Source: Auriscalpium vulgare (lineage: Eukaryota > Basidiomycota > Agaricomycetes > Russulales > Auriscalpiaceae). From it: 64,000 nucleotides of DNA. A program made the position numbers and the translations under genes. The stretch is from the NCBI GenBank assembly GCA_019915015.1, contig JAHBBC010000014.1, forward strand, positions 1,240,001 through 1,304,000, given 5' to 3'. The notes beneath the pieces were generated by a model. That model was not told the origin of the DNA. It saw only the letters and a program-made list of their open reading frames with translations, and did no database searches. Positions 23,167 through 35,327 of the stretch are shown here, one piece after another (position 1 is the stretch's first letter; each line of letters starts with the position of its first letter).

Positions 23167-24045
23167 ATGTCGACCACAGCATCGCTCCCCGAGGACACCA
23201 TAATGGCCGAACCCATTCACGATATGCCATCGACGCCTATACGTCAAGACACTGTCCCAAAGACTCCTACATCATCGGGAAGAAAGCGTACCCGTGCTGA
23301 ATTCACTGCGTCACAATCTCCTCACTCTCCATCACCACCCTCAGCGTCCCCGTCGTCTCTCCCCTCCTGCACCTCCGGTTCACCGTGCCGCAAGCCACCC
23401 GTCCCACCCCTCATCCTCACCTCCGAAGCAAGGCCACTCAGTCATGACTCCCCAGCGCCGCCCTCGCCCACCGGTACCGAAATACTGGAGGACCCCGAGT
23501 CGCCCGACGTCATTCGCCGCACGCTGGAGCGCGAAGGCATCAAGGTGCGCGACTTCGCGCTCGAGAATCCCTCTCATGAATTGCGCGCGCCCGAGGTTTA
23601 TAACCCTATGCCGGCGCTCATCTATAACGACTGGCGTATCCGCAATCCCGTGCGCACGGGCAAGGGTACGTCGCCGCGCGAGCTGTGGCGCCTCATCAAG
23701 CTTGGCTGGGTGATGCTCGAGGAGATGGCCCCTTACTGGACGCCCGAGGAAATCGCAGCGGTTGAGCGCTATGGCGCACGCACGGACCCACCACCGTCCG
23801 AGTTCGTCGTGGTGCCGCATGCTCACCGCGAGTTGCCCACGCCCCAGGAGCGCGTCAGGCTTCGAAAGGTGTCCGGCTATCCGAGTCATCCAGACGACCT
23901 ACCGGATTCACACTTTTTCGGATCCGATTATGTGGAGGAGGAACCCCAGGCCAAGAGGCCCAAGAGGTCGCCACAGCCCCTTCGGCGGACCAAGCCCTTG
24001 GGGAGATCCTCGTCTCGGAACTCGTGCTCAAACGTGATTTTATAA
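23167..24045 (+). CDS. Short nuclear-looking protein, unknown family
   Basis: Single exon, 292 residues. The N-terminal 100 residues are Ser/Pro/Thr-rich with a basic GRKRTRAEF cluster. An ordered middle (about 105-205) contains RTLEREGIKVRDFALE, YNPMPALIYNDWRIRNP and WRLIKLGWVMLEEMAPYWTP. The C-terminus is basic (KRPKRSPQP), a likely nuclear localisation signal. The compact Trp/Tyr-rich core suggests a small folded domain restricted to related fungi; I do not recognise it. Confidence 0.7.
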   Translation: MSTTASLPEDTIMAEPIHDMPSTPIRQDTVPKTPTSSGRKRTRAEFTASQSPHSPSPPSASPSSLPSCTSGSPCRKPPVPPLILTSEARPLSHDSPAPPSPTGTEILEDPESPDVIRRTLEREGIKVRDFALENPSHELRAPEVYNPMPALIYNDWRIRNPVRTGKGTSPRELWRLIKLGWVMLEEMAPYWTPEEIAAVERYGARTDPPPSEFVVVPHAHRELPTPQERVRLRKVSGYPSHPDDLPDSHFFGSDYVEEEPQAKRPKRSPQPLRRTKPLGRSSSRNSCSNVIL

Positions 24046-24170
24046 TATCAGGGGGAGCGAGGTGTACGATGGAAGGCATTTGTTGTACCTATCAACTACA
24101 GTGGATTATATTCTTATATCAACTAGCAATGTGTGTACTCGCGCTCTGTATCCATTTATCCATCACCCAT

Positions 24171-25206
24171 TCAATCTAAAACCGTCGATTCCTGACCGTG
24201 CTCAGTGAAATGCAGGACATCGAAACCTTGACCGTAGCCCTGCTCCCAGTCGAAGTCACTTTCGTGGTTCTCGCTGCCAAATGCAGAGATCAGCCTCCGC
24301 GCCTCTGGCCCGCCGTTCACGACCGGCCACGCGTGCGCTTTGTCCTTCGCCTTTGCGCCTTGTCCCCAGATGCGCTCCTCGCCGCGTGTGAGGAACGTGC
24401 CGATGAGGCGGAACGTGAGGCTGATGCGCTCGCCCCCGCACGCGCGCTCGGCGGCGGTCTTCATTGTGGGAGGACGCTTGTCCGTATGGATGCTGTGCAT
24501 CCAGCGCGCGTTCGTCGCGAGGCCCATGACGAACATCGAGTTGTGCGGAAGCGGCACGCGCTGCGTCGTGCGGCCCGCGCCGCCAGCAGTGAGCGCATCC
24601 TTCTTGGTGCGCACGAACATCACACGCTGTGCGCCGATGCTCACGTTCACGATGCTCGAGCCGCGCACAACGTCAACGGTCTTGTCTGAGTGCTCGGAGA
24701 TGTAGTCCGCGCCAGTACGGTAGTGCTGGATGAGCACATGATTCACGGGCTGTTTGAGCACCTTTTCGACGTGCTGCCGGATGAGCGAGACTGTGGGTGA
24801 GAAAGGTAATAGTGGCGGCGTCGAGTCGGCTGGGTGGCGGTAGATTGGAAAGCTATCACGCCAAACACAGATGAGACGTATGATCTAGGACAGGTAGAGA
24901 ACATGGGCATACCTGCCATCGGGGTCTACCTCGCCTTCGACTGCGACCAAGCGCGGTACCTCGCCTCCTGAACAGGCATTCAGCACCGCCGACGATAGTG
25001 GCCTATCTTCGCAACTCACCTCGATGATGCATCGTGTTCCATGCAACCTCTTCCCTCAGTTTGGCGAACGCGACCTCAGCCAGGTCTGACGGGAGAATGT
25101 CCTCCACTAGGAAGGTATCGCCTTCGCCCATCCGGTCTCCCGCGCGCATTACGCCAGGCATCGTCGCCGGTCCTTGACTCTCCGGTGCCCCGTTGATGCT
25201 GTTCAT
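24171..25206 (-). CDS. AlkB-like 2-oxoglutarate/Fe(II)-dependent dioxygenase
   Basis: Exons: 25206..25020, 24967..24913, 24852..24171; 307 residues. The double-stranded beta-helix core carries the H-x-D iron ligands (His135, Asp137 in EHSDKT), the distal His (His200 in RWMHSI) and the Arg-rich RISLTFR strand that binds 2-oxoglutarate. NHVLIQHYRTGADYI and GSSIVNVSIGAQR are typical of the AlkB superfamily, which removes alkyl groups from DNA, RNA or proteins. Of the human members it looks nearest to the ALKBH2/3 type, but the substrate cannot be told from sequence alone. The C-terminal 50 residues are acidic and unconserved. Confidence 0.88.
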
Positions 25207-26202
25207 CGATGTGTGTCAAGTGGAGGTAAGAGTTAGGGGGTGCCCGCACGAGTCGCCACTTAAAGAGATCATGCCGAGTCAGACTGGTCCTTCTTAGGAC
25301 TTCTATGATGTTCACAGTCGCGTCCTCAAGCTTCAAGGCTGGTCGTGGTCGAGTGCGAGGTCTTCGCCCTCGAGTAAGTAGCAGTGTTCGGCCGGCGGTC
25401 CTCAAGCTCAAGCCCTCAAACCAGAACGCTGAGTGAGCTTGGGTCTCGTTCAAGAGCTAGCTGGACATACCGAGTCCTTCGCAGCCTCTCTGGCTCTCTC
25501 CAGGTTGCTTGAGGGCCTCATAGGCGCAGCCAGAGGCCCCGCGCTCGTTGCTGCAGCTGACTGTGCGCTGGCTCCAGGCTCAGGGCTCCATCTAGAAGAG
25601 CACGCCGTGTACTGTAATACGTACTAACTTACATACTACAGTAGCTACAGGCCTACAGCCTACTCGCCTCCTTCCGATATAACTCGAACATCGTTCAGCA
25701 TACTGTACCGGCCGCTGTGCCAAATAAGCAGAGGGGGAAAAAAAGACGCGTATGTAATTTCCCGCGTGAGCCGTTGTCATCTCATTTCGCTTCCACGTCC
25801 GCTGCGTCGAAATCCCATCATCACCCGCACGAATCTTCAACATGACAAGAAGAGCAAGATGTTCTCCATGATTTGGCTGCTTCCTGACTATGGCTGGCGT
25901 CTTCGGGGTTTACTTTGACGCCGCTGAGGTCAGGCACTGTGCGCGGGGCCGGGTGCGCAGTCACTGTCTTTCCCAAAAAATAGACAGCCGAACAGGACGC
26001 CGACAGCTTCTTATCGTCAAGGAACAATCATCGAGTTCTCCGGATTCAAATAAAACATCTTGTCCTCTTATCTCCTGCTCCAGAGGTCGCCGGGCGGGAT
26101 TACAGCATGCCTACTTATCAGAAGCTCGCTGGTGGGACTTGATAGAGCCGCTCTTCTTTTCCCGCACCTTGCGAGGATCTCACTCAACTCGCTCTTACCG
26201 CC
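25207..26202. other. Intergenic, divergent promoter region
   Basis: About 1 kb between divergent AlkB-like and permease genes. Several CTCAAG-containing segments recur at 25328-25455 and a GTA-rich stretch lies at 25608-25645. No gene seen. Confidence 0.3.
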
Positions 26203-28559
26203 ATGCCCTCCTCGAATGCGTCGACGAAGGATGCGACCGTCACCGCGGTCATACCCGGGTTGGATATGCAAGCAGATGAGGCGGAATTGGCGCGTATGGG
26301 TTACAAGCAGGAGCTCAAGTAAGTGTTCGTCTTTTGGAGTGGTCATGAGACTCTTATGCCGACGCTTGTGAAGACGAGACCTGAGCTTGTTGCAGGCAAG
26401 TGACCTTTGGCCTGCATTGGTCGATGTGGCTCTAACCTTGATTCGCAGAACTTTGGCGTTTCGTTTTCTATCATCAGCGTCATCACGGGTATCCCATCGC
26501 TCTTCCTGTTCGGCCTGGTGAGTATCCATATGTGTTGCGCATCTGTGTATTCTAAATGGCATCATAAAGACGACAGGCGGCCCGGCAGTTATGGTTTGGG
26601 GTTGGGTGATCGTTGGTGCGAGCTATTCCAGGCGCAACCCCACAGCCACTAACCTCAGTCTTTGTAGCGTTTTTTACGTTCATGGTTGGATTGGCAATGG
26701 CAGGTGCGTGTTGTCAATAGGCGTCAATGTGGTGATGTCCTGACGAAGTAGCGCAGAGGTCTGCAGCGCACATCCGACCAGCGGCGGACCGTACTTTTGG
26801 GCGGCGATGCTCTCGAGTCCGCGGAACGCTGCGTTCGCTTCCTGGATCACTGGGTGGTTTAATTTACTGGGTCAAGTGGCGGTGACGACGGGAATCAGGT
26901 ATGTCAATGGAGCGGCTTGTGTGGTCAAATATTCGATGCTTATGGCGGCCAGCTTTGCATGCGCGACCTTCATCTCTACGGCGGCTACCATTGACAATGA
27001 CTATGTTCCAACTGCTGGAAAGACAATTGGAATCTACGCGGGGGTTTTATTCACACAAGGTATACTCCCTTCGCCTTGGCGTCGTCACTTGCCTCACATA
27101 TCTATATAAAGGCTTAATCAACACGTTTGGCGTGCATATCCTGCGGTACCTCAACAATGTATCGGTGTGGTGGCACGCCGTGGGCACAACTGCGGTCGTC
27201 ATTGCCGTCCTTGCTTCAGCACCAAAGCATCAGAGCGGGAAGTTCGTATTTCGCACATTTATTGACGGGACTGGCGTCGACGGTGCGGAAGGCTGGTCGA
27301 AGCGCGCGAGCTCGGCTTATGTTGCTGTCATTGGGATCCTTATGGCCCAGTATACGCTGACAGGTAGGTTCTATTGGATACATGCCACGAGGGTGAGATG
27401 CTGAATGAATTGCTTGTAGGTTTTGATGCCAGCGCCCATGTGAGCTTCAGCTCCCTCGACTGCATCTTGAAACTCATCATGTCTGTAGATGACAGAGGAG
27501 ACGCACAATGCTGCCCTGTCCGGTCCGCTGGGCATCATCATGGCCATCGGTGTATCTGCGGTCCTCGGCTGGTTCTTGATCCTTGGCTTGCTCTTCTCCA
27601 TCCAAGATTACGACGCCACGGTTGGGACAGCCACGGGGGAGCCCGTAACGCAGATCTTCCTTGACACTGTTGGAAACAAAGGAGCGATTGTCCTAATGGT
27701 ATGTCAAGGTATAGTAGAGACCATATAAAGCTGACATATTACTAGGTCATTGTGATCGGCGCTATGTTCTTTTGCGGGTTAGGCTCATACATGCAAATCT
27801 TTCTTTGTAAGCTAAGCATATTGCAGGACGTTCTCAATCACTTCCAACTCCCGAATGATGTATGCATTCGCTCGTGACGGCGGTATCCCAGGCCACACCT
27901 TCTTCCACAAGGTAGACCGGCGCTGGCAGTCGCCCATCCGCACCGGTACGTAGCGTCCAATGTTGCCTTAGAGTCTACGCGCTAAATTCAATTTCGTAGT
28001 GTGGCTCGCGTGCACTCTGAGCTTCTGCCTTGCTCTTCCGAGTCTCGGAAGTTCTGTGGCTTTCTCTGCCGCAACCAGCATTGCCACCATTGGCCTCTAT
28101 ATCTCATACGGTACGGGCTCCCGTTCGGCCTCCTTTGACAGTCTCATGACATATACTCGACGCCTAGGTATTCCTATCGCCCTTCGAGTAATCAATCGTG
28201 CCGACTTCAAACGCGGACCATTCCACCTGGGTGCTCTTTCGTACCCTATCGCCATCGCTGCGGTCACCTGGATTGCGTTCATCGCGATCGTGTTCTGTCT
28301 CCCAGAACTAAACCCGGTCAACTCGCAAACGCTCAACTATGCCCCTGTCGCCGTCGGCATCGTCGTCACATACAGCCTCGGCTTCTGGCTTATTAGTGCG
28401 CGCAAGTGGTTCTCGGGCCCAATGAAACAAATTGCAGGTGCGGTGCCACTTTGCTGTTAGTATTCAATATCACCCTAATGATTTACAGCCGAGGAGATGG
28501 GAATCAACATCACGGACCCGTCGGTGTTGGCTCAGCACCCAGAGTACGAAAAGTCATAA
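26203..28559 (+). CDS. Amino acid/GABA-type permease (APC superfamily)
   Basis: Fifteen exons: 26203..26318, 26374..26395, 26449..26517, 26570..26615, 26668..26703, 26757..26898, 26953..27059, 27112..27363, 27420..27439, 27489..27698, 27746..27777, 27827..27945, 28000..28110, 28168..28437, 28489..28559; 540 residues, about 12 membrane spans. Diagnostic: FGVSFSIISVITG in span 1, GGPAVMVWGW, the MAEVCSAHPTSGGPYFWAAM block, GFDASAHMTEETHNA and FSITSNSRMMYAFARDGG. These place it with fungal Uga4-like permeases importing GABA, choline or other amino compounds by proton symport. Intron 2 (26396-26448) starts with GC (CAG|GCAAGT). Several exons are only 20-46 nt, so automatic annotation may go wrong here. 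Confidence 0.93.
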
Positions 28560-29310
28560 TTTCAAACACTACAGGCTACCGGCAAACCGGCGCCTGCTTT
28601 CATGTCCACATAGATGACTTCAATGATGCACGAACGTACACAAATATTTCGATGTGATGACTTCGTGTGCGGCGTATGTGTGACAGTGGTGTCCGCAGTA
28701 ACGTGCCGGAGAGCGGACAACGGCTCGGGCGATTCGGCGCTGTGTGCAAGGGCAAAGGGTAAATACGGATGATTACTTTCGCAATGTAGTATCTGGCCAT
28801 TCAGTGGAGTCTTATCAATCCCCTGTGCGGCCCATGCATGCAACTACGGACTTCAATGTGCAGACCTGTAAGCAGTGTTTGCGATGGGAACGCCACGATA
28901 TATGTATTGCCCAGCAACTGTACCAGGTCAACGTCAACGTCCGAAACTCAAGAGGTCCCTCTCGCTGCGTTGTGATGGCCTGCACTGGACTGCACCGTCC
29001 CAGGCCATCGACAATTGCAGATCAGCCGTTGCGGGTCGTTGACGTATTGACGGGCCAAGTCGACCATACTTAGGCGCAGGGTTGTACTATTGCAACACAC
29101 GCAACTGTATATATTGGCAGGATATCGTAAGCTACGCGGTCTTAAGAGGACAGGTTGAGTTGTCTTCAGTGCATCTAACCGTCTTCGAAAATACACTCGT
29201 ATCGGCCTCTCACTACGTAAGATGCGCTGTGTACTATGCGCCGTGCCGCTCCGTAGCATCTTGTTGTCCCCGTCGGTGTCGCATGCGACACCAATAACTG
29301 CGAAAGTCGT
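28560..29310. other. Intergenic between convergent genes
   Basis: 751 bp with no supported gene or repeat. Confidence 0.3.
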
Positions 29311-31193
29311 CTAGTCCTCGTAAATACCCCGTCCTCCGTACTCAACTGGAATTCTGTCCAGCACGAAATCTATCATCGTCACACTTAGCGGTTTCAGCAT
29401 CGCACTGGGCATGAACATCACGACGGAATGCACTCGCTGCCCCAGCCGCACATTGCTATGCAGTTGCACGCCTTGTCCGATACTCTTGCGGTCAAAAAGC
29501 TCGCTCATTCGACACAGGCGCAGCCGCACCGGGATGACGGTGCAGTCCACCACAACGCAGCGAGTCAAAAGGTATCGAGCTCTGCTGGGCGGACCCTCCG
29601 ATGCAAGGGCGAGGACGGACGCAGCGAGAGCCTGGGCCTCGTTATTCAACAGGAGCCAAGTGAGCTGGAACTGCTGCTCGTGGACGTTGACGACGCCGTC
29701 GAGCTGGACTGAAATTCGTCAGGGCGACGGAAGCGCCTGTCAGGAATTGGGCGGTACCTGTAGGCGGACTCCACTGCAAGCACCGCACCTTGTGCACCTT
29801 TCTCCAATCCGCCTCTTGGCATCCGACTGAGCAATAGTGAGACATACGGCAGCGAGAGCAGCGCCGGAATGCATATTTGCTGTCTTTTCTGGCACACTGT
29901 CAACGGGCTGTGGGTCAGACTGCGTCGGTAAAAAGAAGTGCATGCCCACATTTGCGCATCGCAGCATCGAGAATGTCTGCTTGTCCGCTATGCGCTCTTG
30001 AGCAATCTTTTTGAGTGCAGCCCACGAGTCAGCGAAGAGACGCGGGAACGGCCGACTGAAGTTCGGGCCATTCGCCAGCTCGGCGAACGCCAGCGCTACG
30101 GCCTTGATAACCGGGCGAAAGAGTAGGTACCGGGGGATAATGTCCTGGATGAGTGCCATGTACGCGTCGTGCGCGTACTGGTCCAGCGTGTGCATACTCG
30201 GCGCGATGTTGACTAGCGCTGCGAGCAGCCCTGTGCGCACGCTCTGCGCGACCCACGCAATTCCTGTGCCGGTCTCGACGAGGTGGCGAAGGGTGCGCAA
30301 GCACGCGCCAACGATCTCGTGTGGGCCTTCCACAGCGACGTCTCGGCGCGAGAAGCGCAGCAGCGTGCGGGTGATGAAGCTCACGGCACCGCCCTCGAGC
30401 ATTGCGGGCACAAAGGGTGCGGCGGGACCCGGCGTGGAGAACTCTTCGATTAGCCAGACGTACGAGTGAAAGAATCCGTCGTGCGGGTGTGGGTGCGTCT
30501 TCAAGGCGAAGCGTAGAGGGATAACGGCATGCAAGGCGATGAGGTCCATATTTGCGCCAGTGGAGGAAAGGAGAAGGTTTGTGATCGTCTCTGGGGAGTA
30601 GTGGAGGAGGAGCGCGAAGGCCTTGACGACGCCGGGGTATACTGGCAGGACAGTCTCGTCATCAGTCGCCAACCACATGATGATCGCAATCCTGGTACTG
30701 TCCGGCGTTTCGAGGATGCGTGGTCGAAGCTCCGGATCCTTGACGAGGACATAGATGATGTGCATGTATGCGCTCATCGCGCCCTTGTCGCCCAGGGGCA
30801 GGCCGCGCGAAACTTCTCCAACAAAATAGATGAACCATTTGACCATCTTGGGGTACGCTTCCATGACATCCGGTAAGTGGCGGAGATTCGGCCGCTCTAT
30901 AAGGATGCTGAGGCCGAAGAAACATTGCACGATGTCGTATGGATGTGTTTTTGGTCGAATGGGCGTTTTCCGGATGTGTGCGCAGAAAAATGCAAGCACT
31001 TCTGGTTGGTGGGCCTCCGGTATAACATCAAGGGAGTTAGTGCTCAAGGCTTTGATTGCAGGAAACGAGCCGCGACGAGCGGCTGCGATTACCTGAGCAA
31101 TAGCAAGTCAGCGCTATGATCAAGAAGGTGGTCCAGGTCAACGAGACGTACTGTGGACGGCTGGACGCGTAGCAGCCTTTGCATGTCCTCCAT
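29311..31193 (-). CDS. MYND-type zinc finger protein
   Basis: Exons: 31193..31152, 31092..29950, 29896..29758, 29708..29311; 573 residues. The N-terminal ~390 residues are helical and repeat-like (armadillo/HEAT-like Leu/Ala periodicity). A MYND zinc finger then spans an exon junction: CANC, RRCSRC, HYCSVGCQEADW and HKVRC supply the Cys/His ligands. About 145 residues follow with no known motif. MYND fingers bind proline-rich peptides in partner proteins; basidiomycetes have many MYND proteins of unknown role. The 14-codon first exon was chosen because its splice joins the long frame exactly and supplies the only nearby Met. Confidence 0.88.
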
Positions 31194-31819
31194 CAGGCTC
31201 GCTCAGGTGGTATTCGGATTAGTGGACTGTACGAGCTGATATAAGGCGTTATCAGTATCTGATCTCAGAGCGTAGCACCCACCTTGGTACTTTAGTCGCT
31301 GTTGAGATCATATAATCAGTGTTGCATCAGTATGCACGAGAGCGTTGCACAGAGAGAGTTTTGGTTGAAGTGACGAGTCCCCCGCCCACCTTCGCCATCG
31401 CAACCTTTGCTCACTCTTTCTGATGCCCATGAGATTCTATCCTATCCCGGGCCAGAGGCACAATCGGAGCAATGGAACAATTGATTTGTTCAGTCATGTG
31501 ATCATGTTGCTCAAGCCGGCCTGGCTTTCGCCGAAGTTGGCCCATCCCACTTTGCCAACTCTTGGTGCTATACTTTCTGTACCCGCATCCCGCTCGCCAA
31601 TCCGACTTTTTGTGCAAGTGACACTGTCCGCTGTCAAGTTCTGTTGGATCGGAGGTCAAGGTTTGAAGTACGATTGGAAGTTCGACGCACCCATATCCGA
31701 TAGCTCACGGTAGCTTGCAAATAGCTTAGTTTGTGACAGGTACGTAGACTCTCTGGCTCTGTGAGTTCATTGTCTTGTGCTTATGAATTTGTTCGCGAAG
31801 CGAAGTCCGCATTCCAGAG
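31194..31819. promoter_or_regulatory. Divergent promoter region
   Basis: 626 bp between the MYND gene (minus) and the rhodanese gene (plus). No clear core promoter element. Confidence 0.3.
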
Positions 31820-32979
31820 ATGTCTACGATAGGCCTCGCGCCGAGTATCAAGATCCACTGTAAGAGGACTACCTCTATTCACGCAGGGACTGAGGCATTC
31901 AGCTGAACTGGACTATAGCTCCATCAACCACGGACGATGTAACAAGATCTACCCACAGTGATGATATATCGCGCTCTCCTACCTCGTTTGGAGACACGCC
32001 CATCGTGCAGCGACCTCTATCATTCCAAGCTTTCCACCGCGAAGAGTTGTCCAACAGCAGCATAACAACGCCCATCTTCTCCCCTAATCCTGCTCTTAAG
32101 GACGACGATGTTTCGTCCATGCGCACGCTCGAAGACGTGCGCGACCAAGTTGCGGAGAAGCTCGCGGTGCGCGCCATCCGCAAATTGAAGGTCGTCGACA
32201 ACACGCGTGTGGCAGTAACATTGACGTTGGCAAAGAAAGAGGACGCGGAATTCCTGCGCATGGTCGCGATACACTTGCGGCGCATTCTAGCGGAAAAAGA
32301 CCATCTCATGGCGGTCGCGACGACCGGGGTCGGAGACACCTCCTTGGTAGTCTGTGGCTCATCTCCTGCGCAGGTCCACCGCGCGTCGCTCCTCGTCGCG
32401 TCGAAATTCATTGGGCGCATTCAAGGTCTCTACGATGAGGGCACGCTTTGGATAGCGCGCGTGCACGGCGTGGACTGGACCCCGTATGATGAAGCCGCGC
32501 TCTGGGACGTCATGCAGAAGTCCGCACGGAACCTCATCGACCCCTCCCAGCCTCCTCCAGGATCGCGTTCCATAGCTGAGATCCTCGCCGCAGCACGTAC
32601 CCGTCTCCAGCGTCTCACAGCGCGCCAGGCGTTCGAGGAGCTGCAGGACACGTCGCTCATCATGCCGGTCCTCCTGGTGGACATCCGCCCACAGGCGCAG
32701 CGGCTGCAGCACGGCAGCATACCCGGCTCGCTGATCATTGAGCGCAACGTCCTCGAATGGCGATTTGATCCGCGCAGTTTAGACGGACGACTGGACATAG
32801 CCACGCGGTACGACCTGCGAATCATCGTGATATGCCAGGAGGGATATACGAGCTCGCTGGCCGCGGCTTCCTTGCAGGACCTGGGACTGCTCAATGCCAC
32901 TGACATAATCGGAGGGTTCAAAGCCTGGAAGGAAGAGGGCTTACCCTTTGAGTTGGAGTCGTCAGATGGTGCGGTCTAG
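31820..32979 (+). CDS. Rhodanese-domain protein with an N-terminal extension
   Basis: The main exon ends at 32979 and is open from about 31895. A plausible first exon is 31820..31859 (ATG TCT ACG ...) joined by an unusually short 35-nt intron to 31895, giving 374 residues; the 5' end is uncertain. The C-terminal ~115 residues are a rhodanese domain: LLVDIRP, GSIPGSLIIERNVLEWR and the active loop CQEGYTSSLAAASLQDLG, whose Cys is the sulfur carrier, then DIIGGFKAWKEEGLP. This loop resembles single-domain rhodaneses common in actinobacteria. The middle part (ATTGVGDTSLVVCGSSPAQVHRASLLVASK) faintly recalls DHHA1-type domains of alanyl-tRNA editing proteins; this is only a suggestion. Confidence 0.75.
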
Positions 32980-33607
32980 TCTCGTCTCATTGCATAATTG
33001 TGCATTGCTTGTATTTGCATTCTTGTATACGCGCTGTGTTCTTCATCTTGTGTCCTTTGTTCTGAGAGTCGATTTTCTTCACTAGTGACAGCAGGACTCG
33101 TTGCCCTGTTGTATTGCCGGAGCCTTCGAAAGCGACATGTCAAACCTCTACGCTCGACGCAGGGCTTCACGGTCGGCTTAGCATGAGCCCAAGAGATGTC
33201 GATGGCCGGTGACCCCAACGTCGGGATAGAAGGGTCTGTCCTAGCTGCCAGCCAACCCGGCCCAACCAATAGACTGGTGACCAGCTTTATATCAACAGTG
33301 ACGACGGGGTGGGTACTGTGAGATATACCCAACCAACAAAAAGCACTGTAGACTCGGAGAGGTCATGTGACGTTGCCAGGAGCGCCCATGTATCCAAGAA
33401 AGGAAAGCACAAATGCTTTTACTCTCTTTCTAGCTGATCTCCTTTCATTTTCACAGGCCGCCAATACCCATCCTCATTCGTTCTCACCGTGCTTACAGTG
33501 CGTACTACTAGTATAACTGACTGGGTCGGACATCCTATCGACGTTCGCTACGACAGCAGGCGTCGCATTCCCAGTCCGTCGCGGTGCAACTTGAACCAAC
33601 CGTCGCC
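32980..33607. other. Intergenic
   Basis: 628 bp with no gene seen. Confidence 0.3.
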
Positions 33608-35327
33608 ATGTCGTTCCTGGACCTCCCAGTCGAGCTTCAATTGCTCGTTATTGGCTCCCTAAACCATTTAGACATACTCAACTGCTCACTGGTGCGTTGT
33701 CCATTCCTACGCCATATTGGTCTTAACAAAGAGAAAGTCACAGGTATGCAAACACCTCCACGACCTCGTCTTGTCCACCGCAGAGCTGCAGTACCGCATT
33801 GAACTCGCCTATGATGGACTCATCGATGGTCTGACATGCGATCTGCCCATCGCAATGCGCCTGCAACGCCTTCTCGACCGGCGCAACGCATGGCGTACAC
33901 TCTCCGCACACTCCCACTCCACTGTCTCCGTGCCGGGGGAATGCCGTGCATACGAGCTCGTTGGAGGCGTCTTCGCGAAGGTTCTTGAGACGAACGGCTT
34001 CAATGCCGCGTGGCTCCCGTCAACAGGCGCACACGAGTTCGTGCCTCTGCACATAACCCTACTGGATATACCCGTAAAGGACTTCGCCCTCGACCCGACG
34101 CAAGACCTCATCATGCTGCTGGAGCAGACACCCGTGGAGGGCGCAGCTCAAGAGGTGCGCGTTCACGTACGCCGGCTATCCACGGGCGCCAGCACGGTGC
34201 ACTCCGACGCGAAGGAGGGCGTTCTATACGCGTGCACAACGCATCTACGTGGGTGCACCATACAGGTCGTCGAGGACGTTGTAGGGCTGTATAACTGGTC
34301 GCCAACTCACGGAGCTGTGGTTTGGAATTGGAAGACCGGGGAGACTCTCATGGCAAGTCTATATCTGTCAATAAGCGCAGGGAGAACTGACAGAACGAAC
34401 AGATGTTCGACGAAGCCACCTCACCGCGGCACATATGGGACTTCGCCTTTCTCTCCTCCCGCTCATATGCCGTCACCATCATACACAACGGCCGGGTCGA
34501 TCCCCGCAGGTTCGGTGGCTCTATCGAAATCTACACCTTCGGCTCCGCACCAGGTCCCGTGCACGTCGCGACGCTTCAGTTCCCGGATATCACTCCGTGG
34601 TGCCACGTAGCCGAGCTGAACGCGATGAGCGGGCCGTTCACCGCGCGAGTGTCGCCGGGGAAGCCGTTTGGCACGGCTCCAACCACACGCGTGCATACAT
34701 TCACGGTGCGCTATGCACTGCCCTCATTCGGGGAGGAGGCAGCGGTGTGCTATGCGGTGCATAACCGCACATTGATAGGGTACGGAAGGGCCCATGATGG
34801 AGGAGGTCCACGTGTAGTTGCCTGGGAGGAGTGGGGCGTGCAAGGCTCGCGTGCTTTTCGGTTGGCTGTAGCCGTGAGATGGCATCGGTGCGTTGTGCTC
34901 AGCAAACATTCTGACTCACGCCTAACGTCAATGTCTCCGTCCTTGTCAGATATGTATATGGCGAGCACTTTGCTTACCCCTTGGGCGAGCCTACGGACGA
35001 GCAGAACGTGCCGAAGTACCATCTGGTGGACTTTAACATTCACCCGAAACGCGAGCCGGACCAGGACGGGCTTGTGGCGGGCCCGTCGACGGTGGACCCT
35101 GACAAGTTCTTCTGCGAGCCCATTGTCACGGAGCTGCCTTACCATTCAATCGTGATTCCGGACCATGACAAGCCGTATCTTGGGTTCATGGTTGACGACG
35201 AACGGCTGCTGGGTCTTTCGGTGCGTCCATTGCGGAGTCGCATCATTTGTTCTGTGCTGACGCGCTGTGGCCTTAGGGCGGCCCATTTTTCGATGATCTG
35301 GGGCTCATTGACGTGTTTACGTTCTGA
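33608..35327 (+). CDS. F-box protein
   Basis: Exons: 33608..33691, 33744..34352, 34403..34887, 34950..35220, 35277..35327; 499 residues. The F-box is at the extreme N-terminus (LDLPVELQLLVIGSL, LDILNCSLVCKHLHDLV), split by the first intron. The rest is beta-rich, with spaced Trp/Tyr and Gly residues as in propeller-like substrate-binding regions of basidiomycete F-box proteins. F-box proteins bring substrates to the SCF ubiquitin ligase; the target is unknown. The second intron (34353-34402) appears to be GC-AG (ATG|GCAAGT); the next exon begins with ATG, so a Met-Met junction results. Confidence 0.85.
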
